Origin: JACQAP01 sp035275265
Lineage (GTDB): Bacteria > Pseudomonadota > Gammaproteobacteria > Burkholderiales > JACQAP01
NCBI GenBank assembly: GCA_035275265.1
Contig: DATENC010000006.1
Location: forward strand, 186,001 to 250,000
Direction: 5' to 3'
DNA: 64,000 nucleotides
Shown: positions 44,778 through 53,487 of the stretch, one piece after another
Layout: each line of letters opens with the position of its first letter
How positions within the stretch are numbered: the first letter of the stretch is position 1
Program-made: the position numbers and the translations under genes
The notes under the pieces: generated by a model
The model's database searches: none
What the model was told of the DNA's origin: nothing
The model's input: the letters and a program-made list of their open reading frames with translations, nothing else

Positions 44778-46205
44778 TTACCCGAAGTTGACCATGACAT
44801 GGCGCGTGACGGTGTAGTCCTCCAGCCCGTACATGGACATGTCCTTGCCGTAGCCGGACGTCTTCACTCCGCCGTGCGGCATTTCGTTCACGAGCATGAA
44901 GTGGGTGTTGATCCAGGTGCAGCCGTATTCAAGCCGGCCCGCCACTTTCATCGCGCGGCTCACGTCCCGCGTCCACACCGACGAGGCGAGGCCGTATTCC
45001 GAGTCGTTTGCCCAGGCGATCGCTTCGTCGGCATCCTTGAAGCGCGTTACCGACACCACCGGCCCGAACACTTCCTTACGCACGATCTCGTCGTCCTGAA
45101 GCGCGCCCGCCACAACGGTCGGTTGATAGAAAAAACCCTTGCCCGCCGCAACCGCGCCGCCGGCGACCGCTTCCATGTGCCTGGTGGCGATGGCTCTCTC
45201 TACGAAGCCGGCCACGCGCTCACGTTGCCCGGCACTGATCAGCGGTCCGATCTCGGAATCGTCCTTGTCGGGCTGGCCAAACTTTATGGTCTTGACTGCC
45301 GCGCCAAGATCGGCGACCAGCTTGTCGTAGATTTTCGCGCCGGCGTAGATGCGGCACGCGGCGGTGCAGTCCTGCCCAGCGTTGTAGTAACCGAAGGTAC
45401 GCAGCCCGCCGACCACCGCTTCGAGATCGGCGTCATCGAACACGATTACCGGCGCCTTGCCACCGAGTTCGAGATGGGTACGTTTGAGTGTGGCCTGTGC
45501 CGCCTGAAGTACCTTTCGTCCGGTGGCGATGCTACCGGTCACCGAAATCATGCGTACGGCGGGGTGATTGATCAGTGGTGAACCGACCGTGTCGCCGCGA
45601 CCGTTGACGATGTTGATCACGCCTTTCGGGAAGATTTCCGCGAGCAGCTCACCGAGTTTGAACGTGGTGAGCGGCGTCATTTCCGAGGGCTTGAGCACCA
45701 CGGTGTTCCCGGCCGCCAGTGCCGGCGCGATTTTCCACGCCGCCATCATCAGCGGGTAATTCCACGGCGTGATCTGCGCCACCACGCCAACCGGGTCGCG
45801 GCGGATCATGCTGGTGTGGTTGGCGAGATACTCGTCAGTGGCGCTGGCATGCAGGCAGCGCGCCGCACCCGCGAAAAAGCGGAAGCAGTCAACGATCGCG
45901 GGCATCTCGTCGCCGAGCGCGCGGGCGCGGGGCTTACCGCAATTGAGCGACTCTAGATCGGCGAAACTCCCGGCGTCCTGCTCGATGCGATCGGCAAGCT
46001 TCAGAAGCAACAGTGATCTTTCCTGGGGCGTGGTGTTGCCCCAGCTCCTGAACGCCCTGCCGGCAGCCTCCACCGCCTCGTTGACCTGATCGGACGAGGC
46101 TTCGCGGATCTTCGCGATCGCCAACCCGGTAGCTGGGTTCAGCACCTCGACTTCGGTGCCGGTCCCGGGCACCAGTTGTCCGTCGATGAGCAGTTTGGTC
46201 TGCAT
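44778..46205 (-). CDS. patD: Gamma-aminobutyraldehyde dehydrogenase (PatD/YdcW type)
   Basis: 475 residues of the aldehyde dehydrogenase family with catalytic E246 (HLELGGK) and C280 (NAGQDCTAACRIY). The C-terminal text GCTWINTHFMLVNEMPHGG and SMYGLEDYTVTRHVM is close to E. coli YdcW/PatD, which oxidises 4-aminobutanal from putrescine to GABA. It is the last gene of an operon with the full ydcSTUV transporter, the same order as in E. coli. Confidence 0.93.
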   Translation of the reverse strand: MQTKLLIDGQLVPGTGTEVEVLNPATGLAIAKIREASSDQVNEAVEAAGRAFRSWGNTTPQERSLLLLKLADRIEQDAGSFADLESLNCGKPRARALGDEMPAIVDCFRFFAGAARCLHASATDEYLANHTSMIRRDPVGVVAQITPWNYPLMMAAWKIAPALAAGNTVVLKPSEMTPLTTFKLGELLAEIFPKGVINIVNGRGDTVGSPLINHPAVRMISVTGSIATGRKVLQAAQATLKRTHLELGGKAPVIVFDDADLEAVVGGLRTFGYYNAGQDCTAACRIYAGAKIYDKLVADLGAAVKTIKFGQPDKDDSEIGPLISAGQRERVAGFVERAIATRHMEAVAGGAVAAGKGFFYQPTVVAGALQDDEIVRKEVFGPVVSVTRFKDADEAIAWANDSEYGLASSVWTRDVSRAMKVAGRLEYGCTWINTHFMLVNEMPHGGVKTSGYGKDMSMYGLEDYTVTRHVMVNFG

Positions 46206-46219
46206 GGAATGCCTCCTTG

Positions 46220-47053
46220 TTATTTGCCGCTGCCCGCTACTTCGTGGGTGTCGCGGGTGAGATAGAACGCCAGCAGGATGGGGATGAAGGTTACCGCGAT
46301 GACGAACACCGCGACCACGTTGGTGACCGGTCGCTGCCGTGGGCGCACCAGCTCGGACAGCATCCAGATCGGCAGCGTGGTCTGTTGTCCGGCTGTGAAC
46401 GTGGTGACAATGACTTCATCGAAAGACAGCGCAAAGGCAAGCATGCCGCCGGCCAGCAGTGCCGTCGCAATGTTCGGCAACACCACATAGCGGAACGTCT
46501 GAAAGCCGTTGGCACCGAGGTCCATGGAGGCTTCGATCAGCGCCGGCGAAGAGCGCCGAAACCGCGCCAGCACGTTGTTGTAAACCACTACGATGCAGAA
46601 CGTGGCGTGGCCGATGACGATGGTCCAGAAGCTGAAGGGAATCCCGGCCAGGTTGAACGCCGAGCGCAGGCTGATGCCGGTGATGATCCCCGGCAGCGCG
46701 ATCGGCAGGATCAGCAGCAACGATATTGCCTCGCGGCCGAAGAATTTCGAGCGCCAAACGGCGGCGGCCGCCAATGTGCCGAGCAGCATCGCCACGACCG
46801 TCGAGACCGCCGCGACTTGCAACGACAGCGACAGCGCGGAACGAATGTCTTGACGCTCCCAGGCTACCGCGAACCACTTCAGGGTCAATCCCGGCAACGG
46901 GAATACGAAGCTCTTATCTTCGGAACTGAAGGCGTAAAGGACGATGAAGGCCAGCGGCACGTGCAGGAACGCCACGCCGATCAGGGCGCCTGCCTTGAGC
47001 GACAGCCCCGCTTTGACCCCGTGGCGCACCGGTCCTCCGGCTTCAGAGCGCAT
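46220..47053 (-). CDS. ydcV: Putrescine-type ABC transporter permease YdcV
   Basis: 277 residues with six membrane segments and the EAA-like coupling loop EASMDLGANGFQTFRYVVLPNI. It is the second permease of a polyamine-family importer and starts 11 bp before the end of the upstream permease gene. The stop is 14 bp from the patD start. Confidence 0.92.
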   Translation of the reverse strand: MRSEAGGPVRHGVKAGLSLKAGALIGVAFLHVPLAFIVLYAFSSEDKSFVFPLPGLTLKWFAVAWERQDIRSALSLSLQVAAVSTVVAMLLGTLAAAAVWRSKFFGREAISLLLILPIALPGIITGISLRSAFNLAGIPFSFWTIVIGHATFCIVVVYNNVLARFRRSSPALIEASMDLGANGFQTFRYVVLPNIATALLAGGMLAFALSFDEVIVTTFTAGQQTTLPIWMLSELVRPRQRPVTNVVAVFVIAVTFIPILLAFYLTRDTHEVAGSGK

Positions 47054-47975
47054 CGAAAGCTCCCAGCCGGCGCGCGGCCATCAAGTAGATCGCCATGATC
47101 ACGATGGGCACGATGGTGAACGCCGCGGCGAGCGGTATGTTGCCCGCGGTACCCTGGAGCTGGTACACCGCCTGGCCGATGAACGGGCGCGAGTTGCCGA
47201 TGATGCCCGGGATGATGTAGTCGCCGAGCGTCAGCGAAAAAGTAAAGATCGAACCCGCCACCACGCCCGGAAACGCCAGAGGCAGGATCACTTTGCCGAA
47301 AGTCTGTGTCGGCGTCGCGCCGAGGTCTGCGGAAGCCTCGGTAAGCGAAGCCGGCACGCGTTCGAGCGCCGCCACGATCGGCAGGACCATGAACGGCAGC
47401 CAGATGTACAGGAACACCAGGAAGCTGCCGATATAAGAGATCGACAGCGATGGGCCCCCGACCACAGGGGTTGCGAGCAACGCATCGAGCAGCCAGGTGA
47501 GATGCATTTGCGCGGCGAACCACGTGACAACGCCTTCCTTGGCCAGAATCAGCTTCCATGCGTAGACGCGCACCAGGTAACTCGACCAAAGCGGCAGCAT
47601 CACGGCGAGGTAGAGCGCGGCCTTCACTTTCATCGAGGCGTAGCGCACCATGTAATACGCCATCGGGAAAGCGATCAGCGCGGCAGCGACGGTGACGGTC
47701 GCGGCCATCAGAGTAGTGCGGAGGAAGACGTCGGCATTGGCGCGCGTGAACAACTGCGCGTAAGTCGCGAGCGAGAATTCGCGGATGATGTTGCCGGAGA
47801 AATCGTCTATATAGAAAAAACTCTGCAGCAGCAGTGCGAACAACGACCCGAGGTAGATGACTCCCAGCCACAGCAACGGTGGGGCAAGCAGCAGTGTCAG
47901 CAGCAGCCTCGGATGCAAGTAGAGCGCGGAGGAAATCCGCGACGTCAGGGATGGCTGCGCGTAAGCCGCGGTCAT
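47043..47975 (-). CDS. ydcU: Putrescine-type ABC transporter permease YdcU
   Basis: 310 residues with an N-terminal cytosolic helix, six membrane segments, and the coupling loop EASADLGATPTQTFGKVILPLA. First permease of the importer. It overlaps ydcT by 4 bp and ydcV by 11 bp, which supports tight co-translation of the ATPase and both permeases. Confidence 0.92.
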   Translation of the reverse strand: MTAAYAQPSLTSRISSALYLHPRLLLTLLLAPPLLWLGVIYLGSLFALLLQSFFYIDDFSGNIIREFSLATYAQLFTRANADVFLRTTLMAATVTVAAALIAFPMAYYMVRYASMKVKAALYLAVMLPLWSSYLVRVYAWKLILAKEGVVTWFAAQMHLTWLLDALLATPVVGGPSLSISYIGSFLVFLYIWLPFMVLPIVAALERVPASLTEASADLGATPTQTFGKVILPLAFPGVVAGSIFTFSLTLGDYIIPGIIGNSRPFIGQAVYQLQGTAGNIPLAAAFTIVPIVIMAIYLMAARRLGAFDAL

Positions 47976-49027
47976 GAATCACCGGCAAGCGGCTGGTTGA
48001 GGTGGCGCGGCCAGGCTAGTTGGACGGTATCCCCTGCGCGCACAGCGCGCCCGCCGTCACCGGCGTTCTGCTGCATTACCACCAGTTCTCCGCCAACATC
48101 GAGCGCGACCGCGTAGCGGGTGGTGGCGCCGTGATAGGTCACCGCGCGGATGCGGCCGGTAGTGGAAAACCAGCCTTCAGGAACCTGCCCGGACGCAGGC
48201 GTCATGCTGATTTTTTCCGGCCGAATCGCGAAAGCCTGCGCTGACCCGGTGAGCCGGCGCGCCAGTTCGCCGATGCAAACGTTGGATACGCCGACGAAGC
48301 CGGCGACGAATGCAGTAGCTGGATGCTCGTAGATTTCGGACGGCGCACCGATCTGCTCGATGCGGCCGTGACTAAACACCGCCAGACGGTCGCTCATCGC
48401 CAGCGCCTCGCCCTGGTCATGGGTGACATAGATGAAAGTAATCCCGACCTGACGCTGCAGGGCCTTGAGTTCCTCCTGCATCTGTTCGCGAAGCTTGAGG
48501 TCGAGCGCACCCAACGGCTCGTCCAGCAGCAGCACGCTGGGCCGGTTTATCAAAGCGCGCGCAAGCGCCACGCGCTGGCGCTGTCCGCCGGAGAGTTGGT
48601 TGGGCTTGCGCGCACCCATGACTTCGAGCTTTACCAATCCGAGCATTTCCTGCGAACGCCGGTGCCGCTCGGCCGCCGCTACCTTGCGGATCATCAGCCC
48701 GTACTCGACGTTTTCGGACACGGTCATATGCGGAAACAGCGCGTAGTCCTGGAATACCGTGTTCACGTCGCGCTGGTAAGGCGGCACGCCTTCGACATTG
48801 ACGCCATGGATCACGATATTTCCGGCGTCCGGCTGTTCGAATCCGGCGATCAGCCGCAAACACGTGGTTTTGCCCGAGCCGGAAGGACCGAGCATGGAGA
48901 AGAATTCTCCGTCATGGATCTCGAAGCTGACGCCGTCAACCGCGCGCACATCTCCGAAGTGGCGCGAGACGCCGGCGAATCTGACGGCGATTCCGGATGG
49001 GTTTGTCATGCGCGGAAGATGCCACAC
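47972..49027 (-). CDS. ydcT: Putrescine-type ABC transporter ATPase YdcT
   Basis: 351 residues: Walker A LGPSGSGKTTCLRLIAG, signature LSGGQRQRVALARALI, Walker B VLLLDEPLGALD and H-loop YVTHDQGEA, followed by a C-terminal TOBE domain (about 240-345). The polyamine group is suggested by the surrounding genes. A GC-rich hairpin upstream at 49033-49055 separates it from the binding-protein gene. Confidence 0.93.
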   Translation of the reverse strand: MWHLPRMTNPSGIAVRFAGVSRHFGDVRAVDGVSFEIHDGEFFSMLGPSGSGKTTCLRLIAGFEQPDAGNIVIHGVNVEGVPPYQRDVNTVFQDYALFPHMTVSENVEYGLMIRKVAAAERHRRSQEMLGLVKLEVMGARKPNQLSGGQRQRVALARALINRPSVLLLDEPLGALDLKLREQMQEELKALQRQVGITFIYVTHDQGEALAMSDRLAVFSHGRIEQIGAPSEIYEHPATAFVAGFVGVSNVCIGELARRLTGSAQAFAIRPEKISMTPASGQVPEGWFSTTGRIRAVTYHGATTRYAVALDVGGELVVMQQNAGDGGRAVRAGDTVQLAWPRHLNQPLAGDS

Positions 49028-49032
49028 AAAGA

Positions 49033-49055
49033 ACGGGCCGCAAAGCGCGGCCCGT
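49033..49055 (-). terminator. GC-rich hairpin between ydcS and ydcT, probable attenuator
   Basis: Arms ACGGGCCGC and GCGGCCCGT with a 5-nt loop; on the transcribed minus strand it is followed by a short T-rich stretch (TTCTTTGT). Such partial terminators or stabilising stems often raise binding-protein levels over the membrane subunits. Confidence 0.6.
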
Positions 49056-49115
49056 CCTGTCGGTGTTACGGAAGGTGAATCTTCAGAGAGCCATCAGCGT
49101 TTACAAAGGCCGGTC

Positions 49116-50285
49116 TTACCGCCCGCCAAGGACCGCGATGTAGTCCGTCACCCAGCGGTAGTACGGTACGCAGGTACGCCCGGTTCCGCAGTTGGCAACC
49201 GGGGTGCGCCAGAACCAGATGCGGTCGAATTCCTTGATACCGTTGGTCTCGCAGCCCTTGTCGCCGAGAAGCGGATTGGCCTTGCAGGCATCGGGTACTA
49301 CCGGCACTGAACCGAACCAGGCTGCAAGGTCACCCTGCACCTTCTTGTTGATCGAATGCTCCATCCACATGTATGCACAGTTCGGGTGCGGAGCATCCGC
49401 GTGCATCATGGTCGTATCGGCCCAGCCGGTTGCCCCTTCCTTGGGAACCACACTGGCGATCGGCTTCTTTTCCGACTGCAGCAGATTGACCTGGAAACCC
49501 CATGAGGAGGACGCGACGACGCCTTCGTTCTTGAAGTCGTCGATCTGCACCATGGCGTCGTGCCAGTAGCGCGACACCAGCTTGCGTTGTTCGCGCAGCA
49601 GGGTCAGCGCTGCCTTGTACTGATTTTCGTCCAATTCGTAGGGGTTCTTTATTCCGAGCGAAGGATTGGTGTGCATCAGATAGAGCGCCGCGTCGGCAAT
49701 GTAGATCGGGCCGTCGAAGGCCTGCACCCGTCCCTTGTTCGACTTGCCGTCGTCCAGCGTCATTTCCTTAAACACGACATCCCAGCTTTGCGGCGGCTTT
49801 TTGAATGCCTTGGTGCTGTAGGCCAGCACGTTGTAGCCCCACTGGTAGGGCACGCCGTAGTGCTTGCCGCCGACAGTGTGCCAGGGCGCTTTTTGCAGCC
49901 GCGGGTCGATGCTGTTGTAGCTCGGGATGAGGCTGGCGTTGACCTCCTGCACCCTCTTGCCGGAAATCAGCCTTACGCTGGCATCCCCTGACGCGGTCAC
50001 CAGATCGAAACCTCCTTCGTTCATCAAGGCCACCATTTCATCCGAAGTGCCGGCGGTCTTGACCCGCACCTTGCAGCCGGTTTTCTTCTCGAAATCGGTG
50101 ACCCAATCGAAATTCTTATCGGTGTCGCCGCGCTCGATGTAACCGGGCCACGCGACGATGTCCACAACACCTTCCCCCTTTCCGATTTTTTCCATCCTGG
50201 CCGCGGCCGGCGAGGCACACAGCGCTACGGCGGCCAGCGCCGTCACCAGAAAGCTACCCGTCAAACAAAGTTTGCGATGCGACAT
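49116..50285 (-). CDS. ydcS: Putrescine-type ABC transporter substrate-binding protein YdcS
   Basis: 389 residues starting at ATG 50285, supported by GAGGAGG 5 nt upstream and a signal peptide (about 1-29, ending ASPAAA). The mature protein has the PotD/YdcS fold pattern: GKGEGVVDIVAWPGYIERG, FEKKTGCKVRVKTAGTSDEM, GVPYQWGYNVLAYS, and a cysteine-rich C-terminus. The open frame extends upstream over non-coding DNA. It leads the ydcSTUV-patD operon. Confidence 0.92.
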   Translation of the reverse strand: MSHRKLCLTGSFLVTALAAVALCASPAAARMEKIGKGEGVVDIVAWPGYIERGDTDKNFDWVTDFEKKTGCKVRVKTAGTSDEMVALMNEGGFDLVTASGDASVRLISGKRVQEVNASLIPSYNSIDPRLQKAPWHTVGGKHYGVPYQWGYNVLAYSTKAFKKPPQSWDVVFKEMTLDDGKSNKGRVQAFDGPIYIADAALYLMHTNPSLGIKNPYELDENQYKAALTLLREQRKLVSRYWHDAMVQIDDFKNEGVVASSSWGFQVNLLQSEKKPIASVVPKEGATGWADTTMMHADAPHPNCAYMWMEHSINKKVQGDLAAWFGSVPVVPDACKANPLLGDKGCETNGIKEFDRIWFWRTPVANCGTGRTCVPYYRWVTDYIAVLGGR

Positions 50286-50298
50286 AACGCCTCCTCGT

Positions 50299-50420
50299 TG
50301 TTGGTCCCCGGCCGCAGGCCAGCGGCCGAGAATCACCAGCGAGCGTACCTGTTGGCGCGCTGCGCGGCAAGCATCTGTCATACGGGGGCGGCAAGCGCCT
50401 CGTCCGCCCCGGGACCAACA
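50299..50420. repeat. 10-bp inverted repeat spanning the ydcS-btuB gap
   Basis: Arms TGTTGGTCCC (50299-50308) and GGGACCAACA (50411-50420) are perfect. Inside is a second hairpin CGGCCGC/GCGGCCG at 50309-50328. The element may act as the end of the receptor transcript or as a control site for ydcS. Confidence 0.45.
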
Positions 50421-50427
50421 CCGGCCG

Positions 50428-52392
50428 CTAGTGCCCGAATCGGTATTCGGCGGAGAAAAAGAAACTGCGTTCCGCCGCAGGGTAGGCATTGAACGTAGGT
50501 GCTGTTACGCTACGGATGGCGTACGTGTAATAGTGTTCGTTCGTGAGATTGCGCACCGAGGCGGAGAGCCGCCAGTTGTGATGGTCGAGGATGGCAATGA
50601 GATCAACAACCGTGTATTCCGGCATCTTGCGGCCAAAACTGTTGCTTTGGTCGTTGTCGTAGTACTGCTCACCGACGTAGGATCCGACTGCGGTCACCCG
50701 AACGCCGTCGGCTGGAATCACCGTTGCGGCGACACCAGCACGATTTCGCGGTACCAGCGGAATGCTCTTGTCCGTGACGTCTGCTCCACCGAAGTTGCCC
50801 TCCCGGAACGTTGCGCTCGTGTAACTGTAATTCGCGGACAGCATCAACCACGCACTCACATCCCAGCCGGCTTCCAGTTCGACCCCCTCTCGACGGGTCG
50901 GCGGCAGGTTGACGTTGGCGCCGAAAGGCGGCAGCACATCGCTCGGAAGGAACAGAATTTCGTTGCTGATGTTCATGCGATATACCGCTGCACGCAAACG
51001 CAGATTCTCGCCGAGATACTCGCCACCGACTTCGGCATCATGGGAAGTCTGCGGCTCGAGCGGGGTTGTGAGCCCGCGATTGTCGTCAACGTTGGCAATC
51101 CGGAAGCTCTGCCCGGTTTTCCCATACAAGGAAACCGCAGGGCTCAGGTCTTGGCGTAGCGCAACCTCCCATGCCTTGGGACGGCGTATCTGCGTCACAG
51201 TTGGCGTTCCTGCTGCCACGTCGGTGATGCTGGTGTCAGTACGTTGAAGCCGCCCACCCAGACTCAGGCGGGTGGCCGAACCGAGTTCGACGGTATCTTT
51301 GATGAAAACCGCACTGTTCTCCTGATCGGAACGCGTGGCCGACGGGAAGCCGGGGAAGAACCCGACGAAAGAGTAATCCCACTGGTCCCAGTCCAGTCCC
51401 GCCACGAGTACATGCTTGCCGGCAAAGGAAATTGGAATCTTCAACCGTGGTGAAAACGATGTGGTCCGCCCGCTGATATCCGAGGTACCCGGATCATTCA
51501 AGGCAAAGGAATCGCGCTCGCGATAGGTGAGATCGGCCGCAACCTCGCCAAAGCTCAATCTCTGGCTGGTGCCGAGGGCGGCCCTGGTGGTGCGCAAGGT
51601 GCCGAAATCGTTCGGATTGGAGGTGCCGCGCCGGTCGCTGGCGAGCTGCGCCTCGGTACGCGAACCCGGAAGGCGCAGATCCTGATCTCCCGCACCCAGC
51701 TTGAGGTAGACCGGGCCGTTCTCGCCAAAGTAGCGGAAGTCGGCCTGCGCATTTCGTTGAGTGATCTCGTTGTTGTCACGATAGTTGTCGGAATCGTACT
51801 GGTTGACGTTCACCGCCACGCCGACCTTCTCGCCAGCCAGCCGGACACCAGCAGCCACGTCGCTGGTGTTGTAAGTGCCATATCCGGCCCTGACCTCGCC
51901 CTCCTTTGTATTCGGCAGGGCGCCGCGCGTGATGATGTTGATTGTGCCGCCCGTCGCGCCCCCGCCGTATAGCACCGCCCCACTGCCGCGCAAGACCTCG
52001 ATACGCTCGATCGACGACAGCGGAATGGAAGCAAGATCCGCGGGAATCTGTTCGTTTTCGCTGATGCGCTGGCCGTCCACCAGGATCAGGGTGTTCTGAT
52101 CGCCGAAAACGCCGAAGCCGCGCATGTCGATCTGCTGATTCGGACTGCCGGAACTGTCCCGGGAATAGATTCCCACCTGGCGGGACAACAGCTCGGGCAG
52201 CGTGCGGACGCCGCTGTCACGAACCTGCTCCGCAGTAATCACCTGTACCGCGATGGGCTGCGCGGAAACGTGATCCTCGAATCGCGTGGCCGTAACGACG
52301 ACCTCATCGGTGATCAGGTCAGAATGGGTCTGCGAATATGCTGGAACGATGATGCTGAAACCAACAGCGGTTGCCAGAAATTGACGTCTCAT
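50428..52392 (-). CDS. btuB: TonB-dependent outer-membrane receptor, BtuB-like (vitamin B12 uptake)
   Basis: 654 residues from ATG 52392 (SD GGGAG upstream): signal peptide (about 1-20, PAYSQ), TonB box DEVVVTATR near 29, plug domain to about 150 (RDSSGSPNQQIDMRGFG, LVDGQRISENEQIPADL), then a 22-strand barrel. The last residues are RFGH rather than ending in Phe. The TonB box text resembles BtuB, and a cobalamin riboswitch in the leader strongly supports corrinoid transport. No btuCDF genes are adjacent. Confidence 0.92.
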   Translation of the reverse strand: MRRQFLATAVGFSIIVPAYSQTHSDLITDEVVVTATRFEDHVSAQPIAVQVITAEQVRDSGVRTLPELLSRQVGIYSRDSSGSPNQQIDMRGFGVFGDQNTLILVDGQRISENEQIPADLASIPLSSIERIEVLRGSGAVLYGGGATGGTINIITRGALPNTKEGEVRAGYGTYNTSDVAAGVRLAGEKVGVAVNVNQYDSDNYRDNNEITQRNAQADFRYFGENGPVYLKLGAGDQDLRLPGSRTEAQLASDRRGTSNPNDFGTLRTTRAALGTSQRLSFGEVAADLTYRERDSFALNDPGTSDISGRTTSFSPRLKIPISFAGKHVLVAGLDWDQWDYSFVGFFPGFPSATRSDQENSAVFIKDTVELGSATRLSLGGRLQRTDTSITDVAAGTPTVTQIRRPKAWEVALRQDLSPAVSLYGKTGQSFRIANVDDNRGLTTPLEPQTSHDAEVGGEYLGENLRLRAAVYRMNISNEILFLPSDVLPPFGANVNLPPTRREGVELEAGWDVSAWLMLSANYSYTSATFREGNFGGADVTDKSIPLVPRNRAGVAATVIPADGVRVTAVGSYVGEQYYDNDQSNSFGRKMPEYTVVDLIAILDHHNWRLSASVRNLTNEHYYTYAIRSVTAPTFNAYPAAERSFFFSAEYRFGH

Positions 52393-52440
52393 CGAAAGTC
52401 TCCCTGAATTGCATGCCCGCCGCATGCGGGTTGATGACAG

Positions 52441-52506
52441 GGAGTTTCCTGGGGGAGGGGCGAACGGCAACTGCCGTTCCGGATACCCGCCCCGCGCGGA
52501 AACTCC
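52441..52506 (-). promoter_or_regulatory. Long hairpin between the riboswitch and btuB start
   Basis: Outer arms GGAGTTTCC (52441-52449) and GGAAACTCC (52498-52506), middle arms GGGGCG (52457-52462) and CGCCCC (52488-52493), and an inner palindrome AACGGCAACTGCCGTT at 52463-52478. It could be the expression platform, closing on the leader or competing with the riboswitch stems. Confidence 0.6.
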
Positions 52507-52517
52507 GTTCGCGCTCT

Positions 52518-52762
52518 AGGGCCGGTATCCGGGCTTGCGAATCGGGCGTGCCGCCTTCCCATGGGTAATCCGGCTTTCAAACGGCCGGTATCCCCTACAG
52601 TGGCATCGTGGCACGCCCCTACAGTCGCTTACCGTTGCGGGGGCAGCACAGGAATAAGGTGACCTCTCAATGGCTCGCTGCCGCCAACGGCAAGACGCGC
52701 CGCATGCAGGCCATTGAGTGGTCACCCGCACCTGTTTCCCGTTGAACCCCAACCCGGAAAAA
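52518..52762 (-). ncRNA. Cobalamin (B12) riboswitch
   Basis: Read on the minus strand: the conserved core GCTGCCCCCGCAACGGTAAG (52629-52648), a GCCACTGT element, GGGAAGGC (52553-52560) and the B12 box AAGCCCGGATACCGGCC (52520-52536) appear in the correct order. A strong upstream stem pairs GGTGACC..ATGGC (52710-52726) with GCCATTG..TCACC (52658-52674). An 11-nt duplicate of the B12-box core, GGCCGGTATCC on the + strand, recurs at 52583-52593. Confidence 0.88.
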
Positions 52763-52932
52763 CCGGACTGGAGCACCCGAGAACTGCGGCGATTCTAACC
52801 CATCGTAATATTGCCCGGCGCCTTGAAGCCGGCTTCGGACGACCCGGGTTGGCCTTTGGCGAGCCCTATTTCGGGGTGGGGCCAGACCTCGGCCGAATAT
52901 GCCAAAGCACATTCAAAAAAAACCGTTAGCAG

Positions 52933-52962
52933 TTGACTTAACAAGATTTTTATCTCTATAGT
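52933..52962 (+). promoter_or_regulatory. Sigma70-type promoter at the zapB start
   Basis: TTGACT (52933-52938), 18-bp spacer, TATAGT (52957-52962). Transcription would start about 52968-52970, exactly at ATG 52969, which predicts a leaderless mRNA. Confidence 0.6.
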
Positions 52963-52968
52963 GTGGTC

Positions 52969-53169
52969 ATGGAAGCCGAGCTTAACGCCCTCGACAGCAA
53001 AGTTACCGAACTCGCCCAGTTGTGCCAGAAACTCCGCAAGGACAACAATCAGTTGCGGCAGCAGCTGGTCACGGCGCAAAGCGAGAGCAAGCGTTTGGCG
53101 GAAAAGGTAAACACCGCCGCCAGCCGCCTCGAAGGTTTGCTCAGCCAGATTCCCGATGGGGCCGAATGA
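52969..53169 (+). CDS. zapB: ZapB-like short coiled-coil division protein
   Basis: 66 residues, almost entirely coiled coil with Leu heptads: LDSKVTELAQLCQKLRKDN and LRQQLVTAQSESKRLAEKV. Position before zapA fits the ZapB-like proteins of betaproteobacteria, which assist Z-ring assembly. Start at ATG 52969; GTG 52963 lies inside the -10 box and would not be transcribed from the visible promoter. No Shine-Dalgarno is visible, consistent with a leaderless start. The stop overlaps the zapA ATG. Confidence 0.78.
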   Translation: MEAELNALDSKVTELAQLCQKLRKDNNQLRQQLVTAQSESKRLAEKVNTAASRLEGLLSQIPDGAE

Positions 53170-53477
53170 GCAAGGAACCCAAGGGCCTGGACGTGAACAT
53201 CATGGGACGCGAATTTCGCGTTTCTTGCACGGACGAAGAGCGCCGCGAACTGCTCAAGGCTGTCGACTTTCTCAACGCCAAGATGCGCGACATTCGAGAC
53301 ACCGGAAAAGTCATCGGCGTGGAACGCATCGCGATCATGGCGGCTCTGAACATCACCCACGAGTATCTCTCCACCCGCAGTGAAGGCGGATTTGACGTCA
53401 GGGAGTTCAAGCGTAGAATGCTGAGCATGCAGGCAACCATCGACCAGGCCATGAACGGCCAGGACGATTTGTTCTGA
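53166..53477 (+). CDS. zapA: Cell division protein ZapA
   Basis: 103 residues: the ZapA fold with LDVNIMGREFRVSCTDEERREL opening read in pieces, AVDFLNAKMRDIRDTGKVIG, ERIAIMAALNITHEYL, and a C-terminal coiled coil. It cross-links FtsZ filaments early in Z-ring assembly. Starts in a 4-bp overlap with zapB. A possible promoter for the downstream 6S RNA lies within this gene (53392-53419). Confidence 0.93.
   Translation: MSKEPKGLDVNIMGREFRVSCTDEERRELLKAVDFLNAKMRDIRDTGKVIGVERIAIMAALNITHEYLSTRSEGGFDVREFKRRMLSMQATIDQAMNGQDDLF
53392..53419 (+). promoter_or_regulatory. Candidate promoter inside zapA, upstream of 6S RNA
   Basis: TTGACG at 53392-53397, 16-bp spacer, TAGAAT at 53414-53419. A start near 53426 would give a 6S precursor with a 5' extension of about 60 nt, as known for some 6S RNAs. 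Confidence 0.4.
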
Positions 53478-53487
53478 ATGCTCTTGC

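Noticed and set aside
46944..48116. 390-codon plus-strand frame
   Set aside because: Antisense to ydcU/ydcT; its Arg/Gln/His-rich composition is a shadow pattern.
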